From Welwitschia mirabilis (lineage: Eukaryota > Gnetophyta > Gnetopsida > Welwitschiales), in NCBI GenBank assembly GCA_051453625.1, contig JBOZIK010000001.1, positions 17,946,294-18,005,645 of the forward strand: a stretch of 59,352 nt of DNA, written 5' to 3'. The position numbers and the translations under genes are program-made. Positions 11,880 to 23,489 of this stretch are shown here, piece by piece (within the stretch, counting starts at the first letter, position 1; the number at the start of each line of letters is the position of its first letter). The notes below the pieces were generated by a model. That model ran no database searches and was not told the DNA's origin. It worked only from the letters and a program-made list of their open reading frames with translations.

Positions 11880-13180
11880 ATTAGATTCAACAAAATATTT
11901 TTAGTTCACAATGTTGATGGAACTAGATATAAGTTAAGTTTGAATTTCATAATCCATCTATAGCAGGTCATCCTAGAGTAACTAAAATGTATCAAAACAT
12001 AAAATAAAAATTTTGATGGCCAAGATGAAAAAAGATATAGTAGAATTTATGTTATGGTATTTCAATTGTTAATAAGTTAAAGTAAAACATATAAATCTAG
12101 CAAGATTACTTTCTCATCATGATATTTTAGAATATAAATGAGATATGATTTGCATGGACTTTATTTTAGGGCTTCTAAAAATACAAAAAGGTAATAACTC
12201 TGTCATGGTAACAATTGATAGAGTAACTAAGTCAGTAAATTTTATTTTAGTAAAATCCACTTATAGTGTCAAGGATATGGATAAATTATATATTTAGAAT
12301 GCTATTTGAGTTCATGATATGCCTTTAGTAATCATCTCTAATAGAGATTCAAAATTTACTTCTAAGTTTTGAAAAGAATTATAAATGAGTTTAGAAACTA
12401 AATTAAATATGAGCACTACATTTCATCCTCAAACAAATGGTCAAGAAGAGTTAATCAAATTTTAAAAAGACTTTCTTAAAGCATGTATTTTAGACGATCC
12501 TAAGAATTGGGAAGAGTACCTCTGATTAATGAAATTTGCATATAATAATAGGTATTGGAGTGTAATTCTAATCATTCCATTTAAAACCCTATGAGGTAAA
12601 AAGTGTAGAGCACTCACTTCATGAACAGAATCTAAAGAGAGATTGATTCTAGGACATAAATATTATAGGAAATGGAACGTAAAATTATGATTATTAAGAA
12701 TAAACTTAAAGAATTAGCAATAGATAAAAGATGGATGCAGACCGTTAAAGAAAAAATCTTTAAGTTCAAAATAGTTGATCATGTATTTTTCAAAGTATCA
12801 CCAAGTAAATCAATAATGAGAGGAATTAAGAGAATAAAATTAACTCCTTAATTCATTGGACCATTTAAAATATTATAAATAATTAGATCTATTTCATGTA
12901 AGATTGCTTTACCTTCTCGATTGCATGATGTTTTCCATGTAAGTATGCTAAGAAAGTATATAGGAGATTCTTCTCATGTGTTAAATTGGTCTCATATTCA
13001 GGTGAAACTAAAAAGCCAAAAATAATGCTATACTTATAAACTATTAATTTAATAAATAGGGACATCCATCAAGTGAAGCTAAAATGGAGTAATCATAGTG
13101 TTGATGAAGCTAGTTAGAGTCTCAAGGAAATAATGTAAAATCAATACCTAAATTATTTTTGAATCTTACAATATGTATTT
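11880..13180 (+). pseudogene. Gypsy integrase remnant
   Basis: The zinc-binding HHCC region is partly visible (H-P-S-I-A-G-H-P-R at about 11951). The catalytic core contains S-N-R-D-S-K-F-T-S-K-F at about 12334-12370, where the expected first aspartate of the SDRDS box is Asn (GAT to AAT). FHPQTNGQE is at about 12421-12450. The C-terminal part keeps an unbroken run including LHDVFHVSMLRKYIG (about 12922-12966), then a chromovirus-like end at about 13078-13180. Integrase inserts the cDNA into the host genome; this copy is inactive. Confidence 0.82.
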
Positions 13181-13222
13181 AAACTTTTTATATATTTAAA
13201 TTCTTAGGAGGAGATCAATTTG

Positions 13223-13234
13223 AATGGGGAAGGA
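13223..13234 (+). other. Polypurine tract of the Gypsy element
   Basis: AATGGGGAAGGA lies immediately upstream of the TGTCAT start of the 3' LTR, the expected position for plus-strand priming. Confidence 0.7.
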
Positions 13235-14607
13235 TGTCATACCACACATTTTGTAAACCTTAATTACTTGGATATTAAGCATGTTAAGCTTTTAATTAGA
13301 TGATGAATTCCTCTTCTTTAAAAGCCTTGTTTAAATAAAATGATATTTTTGGTAATTTACCTTAATTTTATAGTTTTCATAATTCCATGTAAAAATAATA
13401 ATAATAATTATGTGGTAAAAATTTTCATAACAAAAGCTATCCAACCAATTCAAACTAGATAAGCCCATTATATAAGGAATTCAAATAACACCATAAAACT
13501 AATATATTGAAAATTTCAAGAGGACATAATAATGTATTCTAGATCTTATTTACTCAATATAAATTCTTGATAAATGTGATGGGTATACTATATTATGAAT
13601 AGACATTTGCTTCTTTATGTTGTGTAATTAATGGATTCTATACATTATAAAATAAATAAGCATATGAATAAGTACATGTACTATTACCTGAACTCAAGAA
13701 TGATAAATGAGTAAATTTACTCTTCCATAACTTTTTATCTTCTTGAGATGTGCAATGGAACTTAATTTATAACATATTTATCATTTTGTTCATTAAAATT
13801 AAAGAGTTTATATCATTATGCTATATGAAATTTTGAGATTTTTACATTTATTCTTTTGATGCATGTGTTGGATGAAGTAAACATACATACAAGCCTAGGA
13901 AGGACTAAAAAAAAACTAACATAAGGAAAATATTAAATGTAATTAATCTTGTCAATTAAAGTAAGAAAATTACTTACCGTAGTTAGGTGTATGAGTTATA
14001 AATATGATTTTCTTTTTATACTCTAATATCACTTTTTACACATTTTACTTATCAATGATAAATCATGTGATCTTATGATCTTGAATAATGTGTCTTTTGT
14101 TTATCTATATATAGAGATCCTTTGCTCTCTTGCAAAAAAGAGGAGATACTTTATATATTCCATGTAAGTGCATTTCCTTCTTTCCTCTCTCTTTCTTTTT
14201 ATTCTCTTGCTTGTGGAGCTTGGAGCTAAGAATTCTTGAGCTTGGAAATTCCATCGTTAACCACCAAGAATTGACTAATCTTTCTAAGTACGTTATTTGC
14301 TCATGTTATTCATGTGGTCTCTTTTAAGATTCTAGTAGAATGATATAATTTTGCATTAGTCAATTATTTATGATTTTCATTAAATTATATTATAAAAAAT
14401 TATTCCCTTCTATTGGCTTTCACCAAGATATGGAGAGATATGAGTGGTCTCTTATGGTAGGTGATTGAGGTTACTAATAAATGATTATGACTAAGCAATA
14501 AAGGGGTTTAATAAAAGAAAAAAAAAGACCTTTAAGTATCATGTCTTTTAATATCATTATACATGATATTATATTTTTTGTTAATTATGTATTAGATCAA
14601 TATTTTT

Positions 14608-14793
14608 ATTTTTATTTTTTTAAAGAGATAGCGAGAAGGTAATTTGTGCCATATAAATGCCCAGTGGCATTTGGTTTTATGAAATCTATTCCATTTCTTG
14701 TGTTCATTGCCACTATTGGGATTTGAACTCTGGACCTTTGGGTCCATGTTTCTCTGATTTTATCACTCTAGTAAGTAGTTATTAACTATCATG
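14608..14793 (-). mobile_element. tRNA-derived SINE
   Basis: This 186-bp insertion is absent from the 5' LTR. It is flanked by an 11-base target duplication, tcaatattttt (14597-14607) and tcaatcttatt (14794-14804). On the minus strand it ends in an A-rich tail (plus-strand T/A run at 14608-14622). It carries an RNA polymerase III B box, GTTCAAATCCC (complement of 14718-14728), with a plausible A box near 14770-14785. This is the standard layout of plant tRNA-derived SINEs, which are copied by LINE-encoded enzymes. Confidence 0.8.
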
Positions 14794-15832
14794 TCAATCT
14801 TATTAAGGATAAACGTCTAATCCTCAAAAATCTTCTTTAGGCTAATATTCCCTCATCATAATCATAAGGCTCATTGTGAACTTTTTGTGCATTGATTTTT
14901 CATTTTACATTGATTTGTATTAGTCATATTTACTCAAGATATATTGTAAATAATTAGTTTATATAGTATATTCATTATTTTACTAATTCAAATTATTGCA
15001 TAACTAGTTATAAAATCTTTATTATGTTTTTATAGTGAAAGTTAAATTTCTAGAATAGAGGCATAGGTTAAGAACATCATATCTCATTAAATAATAGGTA
15101 TAAATTAGTGAAAAAAATTCGTAATTCTATAATTATATTATGATTGTGAAAACTCAAAATTAATAATTTTTTATGCATAATATTTTTTTAAGAAAATTAT
15201 TTATGAAATTAAGTTAGGAAGTAAATGCAGATAGTAAGCAATTAATTTATGTTTATAAAACTAAAAATTAAGCTATCTAAAAACTTGAGCATCCTAATTT
15301 GTGGAGAAGTAAATAATATTTTCAAAACATCTTGAATTATTTAAAAACTCAAACTATTTTGAAAGTTATGGTCATTTTAGTGTAGCACGGTAGAACTGTA
15401 ATTTTAGAAACTTTGACAGTTTTTAACCTTAAATCATGACCTTATACATAACATTTTTAGAATTCTAAAATATCTCCTCTTATAAGTCTAGTTTATGAAG
15501 AACTTACTTTAATTTATTTTTTAATCATATTAATTAATTATTAATTTTTTTTATTATAGTGTCTTCTTAAATCCCAAAATGTTTATAACTAATGTATTAA
15601 ATTATAGAAAAATATTTAAATAAAATTATTTAAATAATTCTAGTAGATAAGATAATTTGTTATAAGTAACCTTAAGTTACATTACTTAGGAATAGTATTT
15701 TATTAAGAGCAATACCTCTTTTACCTTTTTCTTTTATCTTACTATGAATATGTATGTTTAGAAGGGTTTCCACCTTAGTAGTTTAAGTAGTAATGAATAT
15801 TTCTTGATTTATCACTTATTTTCATGACTTAT

Positions 15833-16212
15833 TGTTGCAAGGCCAAATTGGCCATATTTAACATCGTATTTGAGCATGATTTTAGGTCAAATTAAATAGG
15901 TTCATCGAAAAATATGGAAACTCCATCAAAGCTTAATGATCAATAGAAATCAAACAAATTTTTCATTGTATTCAACTCCTTTGTTATTTTAATTGAAGAC
16001 TCATGTATGCTATCCTATGAGAAGATGATTAGAATGGGCATCGCATCATCTACTTAGGAGTACTTCACATTGCAACGATCACAATAGAATCCATAATAGT
16101 CACATAAGATCTAAGGGCTGCATTCAATCACAAAAAAGGCATTAGAAGCCAAAATCACACTTGAGTTTGATGATCAAAAAGGATGGAAGCAAGAACAGTA
16201 TATTATCCAATG
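15833..16212 (+). repeat. Left arm of a long inverted repeat
   Basis: It begins TGTTGCAAGGCCAAATTGGC and pairs with 17222-17595 on the opposite strand over about 375 bases, at roughly 85% identity by eye. The first 20 bases match perfectly, and the arm start itself contains the palindrome GGCCAAATTGGCC. A transcript crossing both arms would fold into a long hairpin with a loop of about 1 kb. Confidence 0.8.
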
Positions 16213-17221
16213 TATCCTTGCTTTAAAACTTGGAAATTAAATATATACCTTTGATTTTACAAAACACACTTGTGTAGTATGATCAACCCAAAATGTCATA
16301 CTCTAGAGAACACTTGCGAAAAGGGAATTAGAAGATTGATTGAAAAAAGATGAGACAAGTTCTGTAATTTCTGCTTCTTTCAATGAAAAACTAAATTAAC
16401 AACAATGCAAATGTGAATGCAATGGATAGTAATGGAATGAAATGAAATGCAATGCAATTGAATTAATATAACCTAAATACAAATATTAACTAAATTGTTA
16501 ATCTAATGTCACATAGATTATTCCTTCTAATCCATATTAATTAAAATAATGTCACTAAATTGCAATTAACATGAACTATAAGGAATAAAAGAAAATTTTT
16601 ATAAAAGTAATACAATTCAATCAACTTTGTTAATTAATCAAATTGTCATATATCCACTTACAAGTAAAAGTTCCTCCATGCAAGAATCACAGCCCAATGC
16701 GAAGGACACCTTTCTCACAAGCTAAGATAGATCCCTTTACCCCTTGAATTCCCAACGCATCACAAGTTCAAGATGTACAAAAAGTTGGTATAATGTGATT
16801 TAAGGGGGTTTCTTTATAGTGTAGGGTCAGCAGTTGGTTGTACTAAAGATTGGAATGTGAAAAGGCACAATCAAAACCAAAATTGTTATAAGGAGATTAA
16901 TTTTTTTAATAAATAATTAACCATCATCCACCTGATGTCATTCAAATGATAAGGTGGACGATGGTGCAACTTCTTCTTAATGCTTAACACCTATCCAACT
17001 TCATGGTTGATGCATAGTCCTAGCTGCCATTAGACGATATGGTGTATGACAGACTTAAATCACTATATATGCAAGACACATGATTATATGATAAAGGATT
17101 TGTTTATTTATTGACCGAGGTATCATCTGGATGATGAGGTGGACGATGACCTTACTCTTAGGCCTTTCTGTTGGAAAAGTGCTAGTAGTCATTTGGTGAT
17201 GTCAGCTAAACAAGGGGACTA

Positions 17222-17595
17222 ATGACACACTATTCTGGCTTCCATTCTTCTTGATCATCAACCCCGAGTGTGATTTTAACTTTGAATGCCTTTTTCATAA
17301 TTGAATGTATCCCTAAGACCTTTTATGACTATTATGAATTTTATTGTAGTCGTTGCGATGTAAAGTACTCCTAAGTAGATGATTTAATCCCCATTCTAAA
17401 CATCTTCTTACAAGGTAGCATAGATAAGTCTTCAATTAAAACAAGAAGGGAGTTGAATACAATGAAAAATTTGTGTAATTTTTATTGATCATGAAGCTCT
17501 GATGGAGTTTTCATATTCCTCGATGAACTTGTCTAGTTTGACCTAAAATCATTCTAAAATATGATGTTAATTATGGCCAATTTGGCCTTGCAACA
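17222..17595 (-). repeat. Right arm of the long inverted repeat
   Basis: This is the reverse complement of 15833-16212. Its outer end reads CCTTGCAACA at 17586-17595. It is followed by tagtttcccactt (17596-17608), a polypurine tract if read on the minus strand. Confidence 0.8.
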
Positions 17596-17823
17596 TAGTT
17601 TCCCACTTAGACTTGTCAGTCTTTTGCAAAGTGAGAGGATAATTCTAGGTTGCAAACCAAATTGGTAAGGATAATTATTTATTGAAATGCATAAATAAAG
17701 TTTGCAAGTCTTTCCATATATGTTTCTAGTCAATATGGGCTTAATACAATATGTTCTTACAACAACTGAGAAAGATCATGTGTTATCCACTCTATCATTT
17801 GGACAATGATGGGGATGATAGCC

Positions 17824-17871
17824 TCTTTTTTTTTTCTTTTTTTCTTTTTTCTTTTTTTTTTCTTTTTTTTT
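17824..17871 (+). repeat. T-rich pyrimidine tract
   Basis: Runs of T are broken by single C over about 48 bases, within the family-B internal region. Confidence 0.85.
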
Positions 17872-19066
17872 GGCTCAAAAATTGATTCGTCCCTGGTGAA
17901 TAAGTGTCTAAAATGCATAACTTAACATAAAATATTAGACGCACATGATTTTTCTTATATTAGTTCCCCCACTTAAACATTTGTCAAATCAACAAGGTAA
18001 AATGGAGTGCTATGTAAATAAGATCATTTATGATATAGCTATGTGAGTCTTGGATAAATAATTATTTCTTAATAATCATTGTTGAGTTGTATTTCCTTCT
18101 ATTTATTTTTATTATACATAACCATCGAGATTGCTATATGATCATCGAAGAATGCTNNNNNNNNNNNNNNNNNNNNNNNNNNNNNNNNNNNNNNNNNNNN
18201 NNNNNNNNNNNNTCTGATTTGATACATTTTAAATATTTTTATTATTATCGAGCACAATAAAAGAATATTTCTTGTATTTAGATTTTCATTACTATAACCT
18301 TAAATATAAAGATGTTCGAGTATGCTTGTTTTCTCTTTGTATGATTATTTCTATAAAATAAGCCCAATATTTTGACTAGGTAAATAATTCATTAAATATC
18401 CATGCTAGTTAGAATTATATGCATACATTTATATGGTGTATTCATCGAACTAGACTAAATGAAGATAATCCTAATAATGATCATCCCTATACTCAGATTT
18501 CATCACCAAGGTGAGTTGCATTGCATTTTTTCTAATACACTTCTGGAAGTGGATTTGATCACCACTCTTCTATCCTACCCATGTACGAACTTACTCTGAC
18601 TTAATATCTAGAGATGTTTCAAGGGAGCAGGGTTCATTTGTAAGCATGTATCAACCTTGCATACTGTCTGTCACCTATATTGAAGGTATATTAAAGTGAG
18701 GTGTAAGCCTATGACAATGAGCCCCGCCATATTTGTATAATGTAAAACTTAAAGTACAACTAACAAGTTTACATTCTGCACTATATACAAGATATTTCTC
18801 TATGTAATTAAAAACTAGGAAAAAGTAGATGATATAACCTCATGACATCGTTGTTATTTATAATTCAAAATAACTTAGAAATTAATTATAGGTAAATATA
18901 TGATAACAATATGATTTTTTTCTCAGAATATAAAAACACTAATAAAGGAATAAGTAAATTTTGATCTTAAGATCTATTGTGTCTAATAGTTAATAATATT
19001 AATAAAAGAAGAAAGAAAAGGGGAAAAATAGTACCTAACTAGGGTAAGAAAATTTAGGGTGTTACA

Positions 19067-19929
19067 CATACATCATTTTACCATAAGGTATTATCATCAA
19101 CACAAAACATAAGAAAGAAGATGTCATAATTGAATGTAGTACACTTAGTTTGTTTTTTATCCACTTCTTTTATCAAGTATATTAATGATTTACTTTTACT
19201 AATAAATTTTACCTTCTTAAAACTTAAATGAAATACATTAATAAATTAGTAATACAAAGATGCCATTTGTCATTTACGTGAATATTTTAATATTAAATGT
19301 TAATTTAATCATTTTTCCATGTAAATTTAATGCATTTTAATAACGGAGTTGTTTGATTTTAACATATAAATAGATTTTGCTTATTAATTTATTTTCTCAT
19401 TAAAAATATTTTTTATAAAATAATTATCCTTATTATTATATTTAATCAAAATTATCAAAGTTATAAACAATTGCTAGATAATTAAGATTAATTACTTAAA
19501 TATTATAAAAGTATCTATAATTCAAAATTAAACATAATGTATATCTTTGATATAAAAAATATAAGATGTTATTTATTATAAAGCTAGATATTAGTTTCTG
19601 TAAATTCTCTAATGGAAGAAGGATTTCATGTTAAAAATTTAAAATCAAAAGTCATATAATAAAGAAATTAACATTTCTAATATTTGAGTAATTAAAAGTT
19701 TACAAAATAGGGAATATAACATTTACTTAATGATTACTTCCACTTTAAGTGATTCTTAGAAAAGCAAAAGAATAAAAGACATTATTCTTTAAAAAGGACT
19801 AAATAAAACAATTAGATTGTAAAGGGGAACATGCATATAGCCATGTTAAAATGTGCATTAACATGTGCTTCAAATTCACTTATCTTATTTGATTAATATC
19901 CTATAATCTTTCAATATCAAATCCACCTA
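19067..19929. other. AT-rich spacer without recognised features
   Basis: This lies between the end of the Gypsy 3' LTR and the next family-B copy. It is extremely AT-rich, with no coding frame or repeat I can name. Confidence 0.5.
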
Positions 19930-21390
19930 AGTATACACTAGAATAGGGAGTCAAATCCAATGTCATAAACTAGGAAGGAATTCAATAATTATTTAGAAAA
20001 TTGACTCGTACAAAGAAAAAGGTGTCGTTATTCTTTTGCAAATTAAGAATGAAAAATGAAATAATAATGCAATGAAGGATTGGTTGCAATGTATGTGAAA
20101 TGCAATTAAATCACAATGTGATGATTAAGTTTAATCCTAAATGTAATTAACTTATGAATTTTACTCTTTGTCTATATCAAAACTAAGATTAATCTAATTA
20201 CACATTAATTTGATTTCAACATAAACTATAAGGTATAGAAGAAGAAATAATTAAGAGAAAATCAATCAATTTTCCTCATCAAAATGTAACAACATCCACT
20301 TATAAGTAGTAACTTCACAATAAAGAAGTCTCAATCTTAAGTGATCATCCTACTAGCTCATCTAGATGATGATGATGGATAATTCTCAAGTTTTTAAATA
20401 ACTACCCTTAGTATGCGTTTCTAATATAACTACTACTTGTCATTCTCTTAGCTTCATCTAGATGATTATGGTAAACACCTATCTGAAAATAGATTCTAGT
20501 TTCTATTGGATTCTATTGAGAGTCATGCTCCTATCTTTATCTAGAAGACCTAATGCATGAAGCTTTGTTCCCATCAAGCACATCTCTAGACATCATCCCT
20601 TAATTCAAAATTGATTTCTTAGGTCCCAAACTATTATAATCATACTTTATATATCTCCATTAGTCAAGTGAACGCTTCTATAATGTTGTGATGTTACTAG
20701 CTGAAGTGCTTCTTATGTATGACACTCTTTGAGATGGAATTGCCTATCATTTTGGATTTATTAAAAGGAATCATAGATGGATCAGTCCTTAAAAATCATC
20801 TAAAGAGTGTTAAAAAGTGATGTAAAACTATACATTTTTCAATTATCATAATAACTAAGTCTAGTTATCATAATTTCCTCATGAACCTATCAAATAAGAC
20901 TAAACACACACTCCAAAATCATGTTAAATATTACCGATTTGGCCTTACAACATAGCCCCTCATTGAGAATTTTTTAGTCCCTAACAAAATAAGTAGATAA
21001 CAAGTAGTAAACCAAATTTACAAGATAAATAATCTAATTAATCATAAAAATGAATTTCAATAACTTTACAATCCAAGTTCAATGTGATAATTTAGTGAAT
21101 CTCCTATCCATTAGTTGATATAATTCATGTTGGACTTTTATTAGTCTAACTTCATCTAGATGACTAGGTATACAATGATTAATTAAATTAGTTTTAAGAA
21201 TGATTCATCCTCTTAACTCCTGTAGAACACACATGGACCTTAATAATGCCTGTGAAAACCTTCTATAGTTATTGTATGACAAGTACTCCATGAAAATAAT
21301 TAAACAACATTATTTTCCTATATTAGACTTCCACTATACATTTGCCAAGGATGACAATAAGAGAATGGAATTCTACTTAGATAAAAATCA
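19930..21390 (-). mobile_element. Family B copy 2 (truncated LTR end plus internal piece)
   Basis: Similar in order to 16256-18026 of copy 1. The minus-strand LTR-like start TGTTGTAAGGCC is at about 20952-20941, preceded by a polypurine-like AATGAGGGGCTA (complement of 20953-20964). The internal tail matches copy 1 through to a shared ending ...AAATCA at 21390. The distal LTR part and the inverted arm seen in copy 1 are missing. No coding domain is seen. Identity is clearly lower than between the two arms of copy 1, so the family is old. Confidence 0.6.
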
Positions 21391-21413
21391 CATTGAAAAA
21401 AAATGACATAGTA

Positions 21414-21414
<1 letters not shown>

Positions 21415-21471
<57 letters not shown>
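21415..21471 (+). repeat. Compound microsatellite (AT)n(AC)n
   Basis: About 12 AT units pass directly into about 16 AC units. It sits just past the end of family-B copy 2. Likely length-polymorphic. Confidence 0.95.
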
Positions 21472-21472
<1 letters not shown>

Positions 21473-21474
21473 GT

Positions 21475-23440
21475 CAAGATTTGAGTATAAACATCAAATA
21501 AGGCATAAGAGATATTACAAAATTCCATATAATGGTGATAAAATGCTAATATAATGATCAATTTCAATGAGGAGATGTCCTAAATAGTACATCGACATCT
21601 AGAGGAGGAGGTGGTGGTAATAGTGCTCACTCCTCATTCATTAGAAAGAAGAAGCTCACATACTTGTAAATGGCCTTGATGGTCTCAACATGTTGAGATC
21701 TAATCTCCTCCGGAAGTTCATTGTGACACTCTACTTGATATTCACCACTATATGCTTGATGGTTGTAACTCTTCCTCCAAGTTATCCATCTTCTAATTAA
21801 TCTAGTCCTTCAATCTCTACTCCACACCTACAAGTAGTGTGTGCATCTGTTCAAGGATAACTCCTCTAATAACACCTACTACAAGGTAACTCTCTGGGCC
21901 TATGGCTACTTTGGCTCTCTAAGGACCTAGATGTCCATATCCACAAGGTACCTAATCATAGTATGTAAATGATTTTAAGCTTGTATACCTATGGCTTTGG
22001 TATGCCATACATCTAGAAAATGGTTAAAAGGAGGCATGCAAATTCCAAAGTCTATGTAGATCAAATATTTACCATAGCCTATAGTGCCCCCAAATGAATG
22101 ATGCTAAATCCATCTATTTTCCTTATCAAAAAGTAATCAAAATCTATAGGTGNNNNNNNNNNNNATCATATAATGGTGGTGATGGAATGATGGACTAATG
22201 TTATGTATCAATGCCTTGTGGAGTACTTTGAATGCTAGTAGCAGGTATGTATCAAACAGTCCACAGCGATCTCCTATAGCATCCTATTGTATGTTAAGAA
22301 CAGTTTAGTATGCTAGTTAATCTTCCTTCTAAATATATGAATGTGGATGGCTCCTACACCATCCAAACTAGTAACCTGATTAATGTGCTCAAGTAAGATC
22401 TGCACGTCCTAGCCACAAACCATAGCTCTAATAGCATCTTTAATCTCTCCATGGTCTCCATATTAGAGCTCAATATGCATGATTTTATAAAGGTCACTGA
22501 TTTTTCTAACTTAGTGTGATCTGTGGACATGTAAGAGCCATTTCATCTAGATGTAGATGACACACTGGTCTACCTCTAGATTCAATCTCTATATGAAATC
22601 ATTGGAGTTTCTTTCTAGCTTGATCATTGTATGGACCCCCACTTCCCCACTTTCCCCCTCTCCCTTGCTTCCTGCCTCTCTCCCTCTCTCTCTCTTCCCC
22701 TCTCCCACTCCCTCCCCCTCGGCCACCACCCCAACCCCCACCCCCCTCTCCCCTCATCTTTGCGAAGAAGGGGTGTCCAATCCTCTATTTGGAAAGAGGT
22801 CTCAACTTTACTAACCTATCTAGCTTATGCACATGTCCATGACTGATTAAATAATACATGTGATGCATATACCATAAGAATATATGTCAAAAACATTACC
22901 TCATATAATTATGTCAAAAATAAGCCATAAAACCCAAAAAATGTGTCTTCTAAAGTTAAAATTTCTACCAAAAATTATGAAATGTATTTCTATCCCCTAC
23001 TAATTAAACCAATTCATGTTGAATTATGTGAAAAATAGGAAAGGAAAGGAGGAAAACAGACAATTAGATAAAAAGTGGTATAAAAAATAAGCACATGTAT
23101 TTATCATGCAAACTTAAGGCTAGAAATGAAAATTATGAGATGGTAGAAAGGTAGAGAATGTGAATCTAATATTTTGACGATAATTATGTAAAATTTCATT
23201 TTGAATTGAGAGAAACAATAGCATTTAAGCTAAAATCCTAGTTTCTAAGGAATTTAAGTCAAAATTACTAATTTCTCATAAAATATGTGGTGAAATCATG
23301 AACCATTTGAATCAAAACAATAGTTAGGAAAATTTAATGTTGCTATGTATAAACTATGTCTTTAGAGGCTCTAAAATACGATAAATAAGCAAATATAAGC
23401 TAAAAAGAGAAAACACCTCTCTTTTTAATGATAAAAAATT
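21475..23440. other. Unassigned region with C/T-rich tract
   Basis: There is a small 12-base gap at 22153-22164. On the minus strand, 21540-22620 gives long stretches of plausible but stop-broken peptide that I could not assign; it may be a decayed transposon ORF. A strongly C/T-biased tract at about 22637-22762 makes three overlapping Pro/Ser/Leu-rich open frames. These are artefacts of composition, not genes. Confidence 0.45.
22637..22762 (+). repeat. Polypyrimidine (C/T) low-complexity tract
   Basis: About 125 bases are almost entirely C and T, with CCCTCTC and CTCTCTCT words, in otherwise AT-rich DNA. Such tracts can form triplex or H-DNA structures; here this is only a compositional note. 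Confidence 0.9.
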
Positions 23441-23489
23441 TTAATCCAGAGAAAAGGGGACATACCCTTTTGGAATTCTAATTTCTTTA

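Larger units (their letters stand above)
15833..18026 (-). mobile_element. Nested LTR-derived insertion with long inverted repeat (family B copy 1)
   Basis: This 2.2-kb block interrupts the Gypsy 3' LTR; the flanking LTR resumes on both sides, with a weak 5-base duplication cttat/tttat. Read on the minus strand, 18026-17596 is internal sequence ending in a polypurine-like AAGTGGGAAACTA. An LTR-like start TGTTGCAAGG follows at 17595. A TATA-like box lies near 16820. The far end (15833-16212) is an inverted copy of the LTR start. Related copies are at 19930-21390 and 56860-58430. No coding domain is visible. It may be a rearranged LTR element rather than a DNA transposon. Confidence 0.65.
5250..19066 (+). 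mobile_element. Decayed Ty3/Gypsy element (Tekay/Del chromovirus-like)
   Basis: This is a full-order but dead LTR retrotransposon of about 13.8 kb. It has a 5' LTR (5250-7784, truncated), a primer-binding-site relic (7788-7800), gag (about 9000-9820), protease, RT, RNase H and integrase (about 9940-13180), a polypurine tract (13223-13234) and a 3' LTR (13235-19066, with two insertions). The order RT-RNaseH-integrase is diagnostic of Ty3/Gypsy. The integrase tail keeps a run like HVSMLRKYI, typical of the Tekay/Del branch. Many stops and frameshifts show it cannot move. Confidence 0.88.
13235..19066 (+). repeat. 3' LTR of the Gypsy element, with nested insertions
   Basis: The LTR runs from TGTCATACCA to GGGTGTTACA and is about 3.5 kb once the SINE (14608-14793) and the 2.2-kb insertion (15833-18026) are removed. 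Unlike the 5' copy it keeps U3, with a TATATATAGAG promoter-like box at about 14107 and a pyrimidine-rich leader after it. A 56-base gap lies at 18157-18212. The open frame at 14130-14327 falls in the leader and shows no domain. Confidence 0.78.

Noticed and set aside
15833-17595. Terminal-inverted-repeat DNA transposon (MITE or Mutator type)
   Set aside because: Similarity to other copies continues past the right arm to 18026 and a polypurine-like tract adjoins the arm, which fits an LTR-derived unit better; no transposase seen.
21540-22620. Decayed transposon ORF on the minus strand
   Set aside because: Peptides look protein-like in places but match no family I can name; left unassigned.
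22557-22846. Three overlapping Pro/Ser/Leu-rich open frames
   Set aside because: All arise from the C/T-rich tract; composition, not coding selection, keeps them open.
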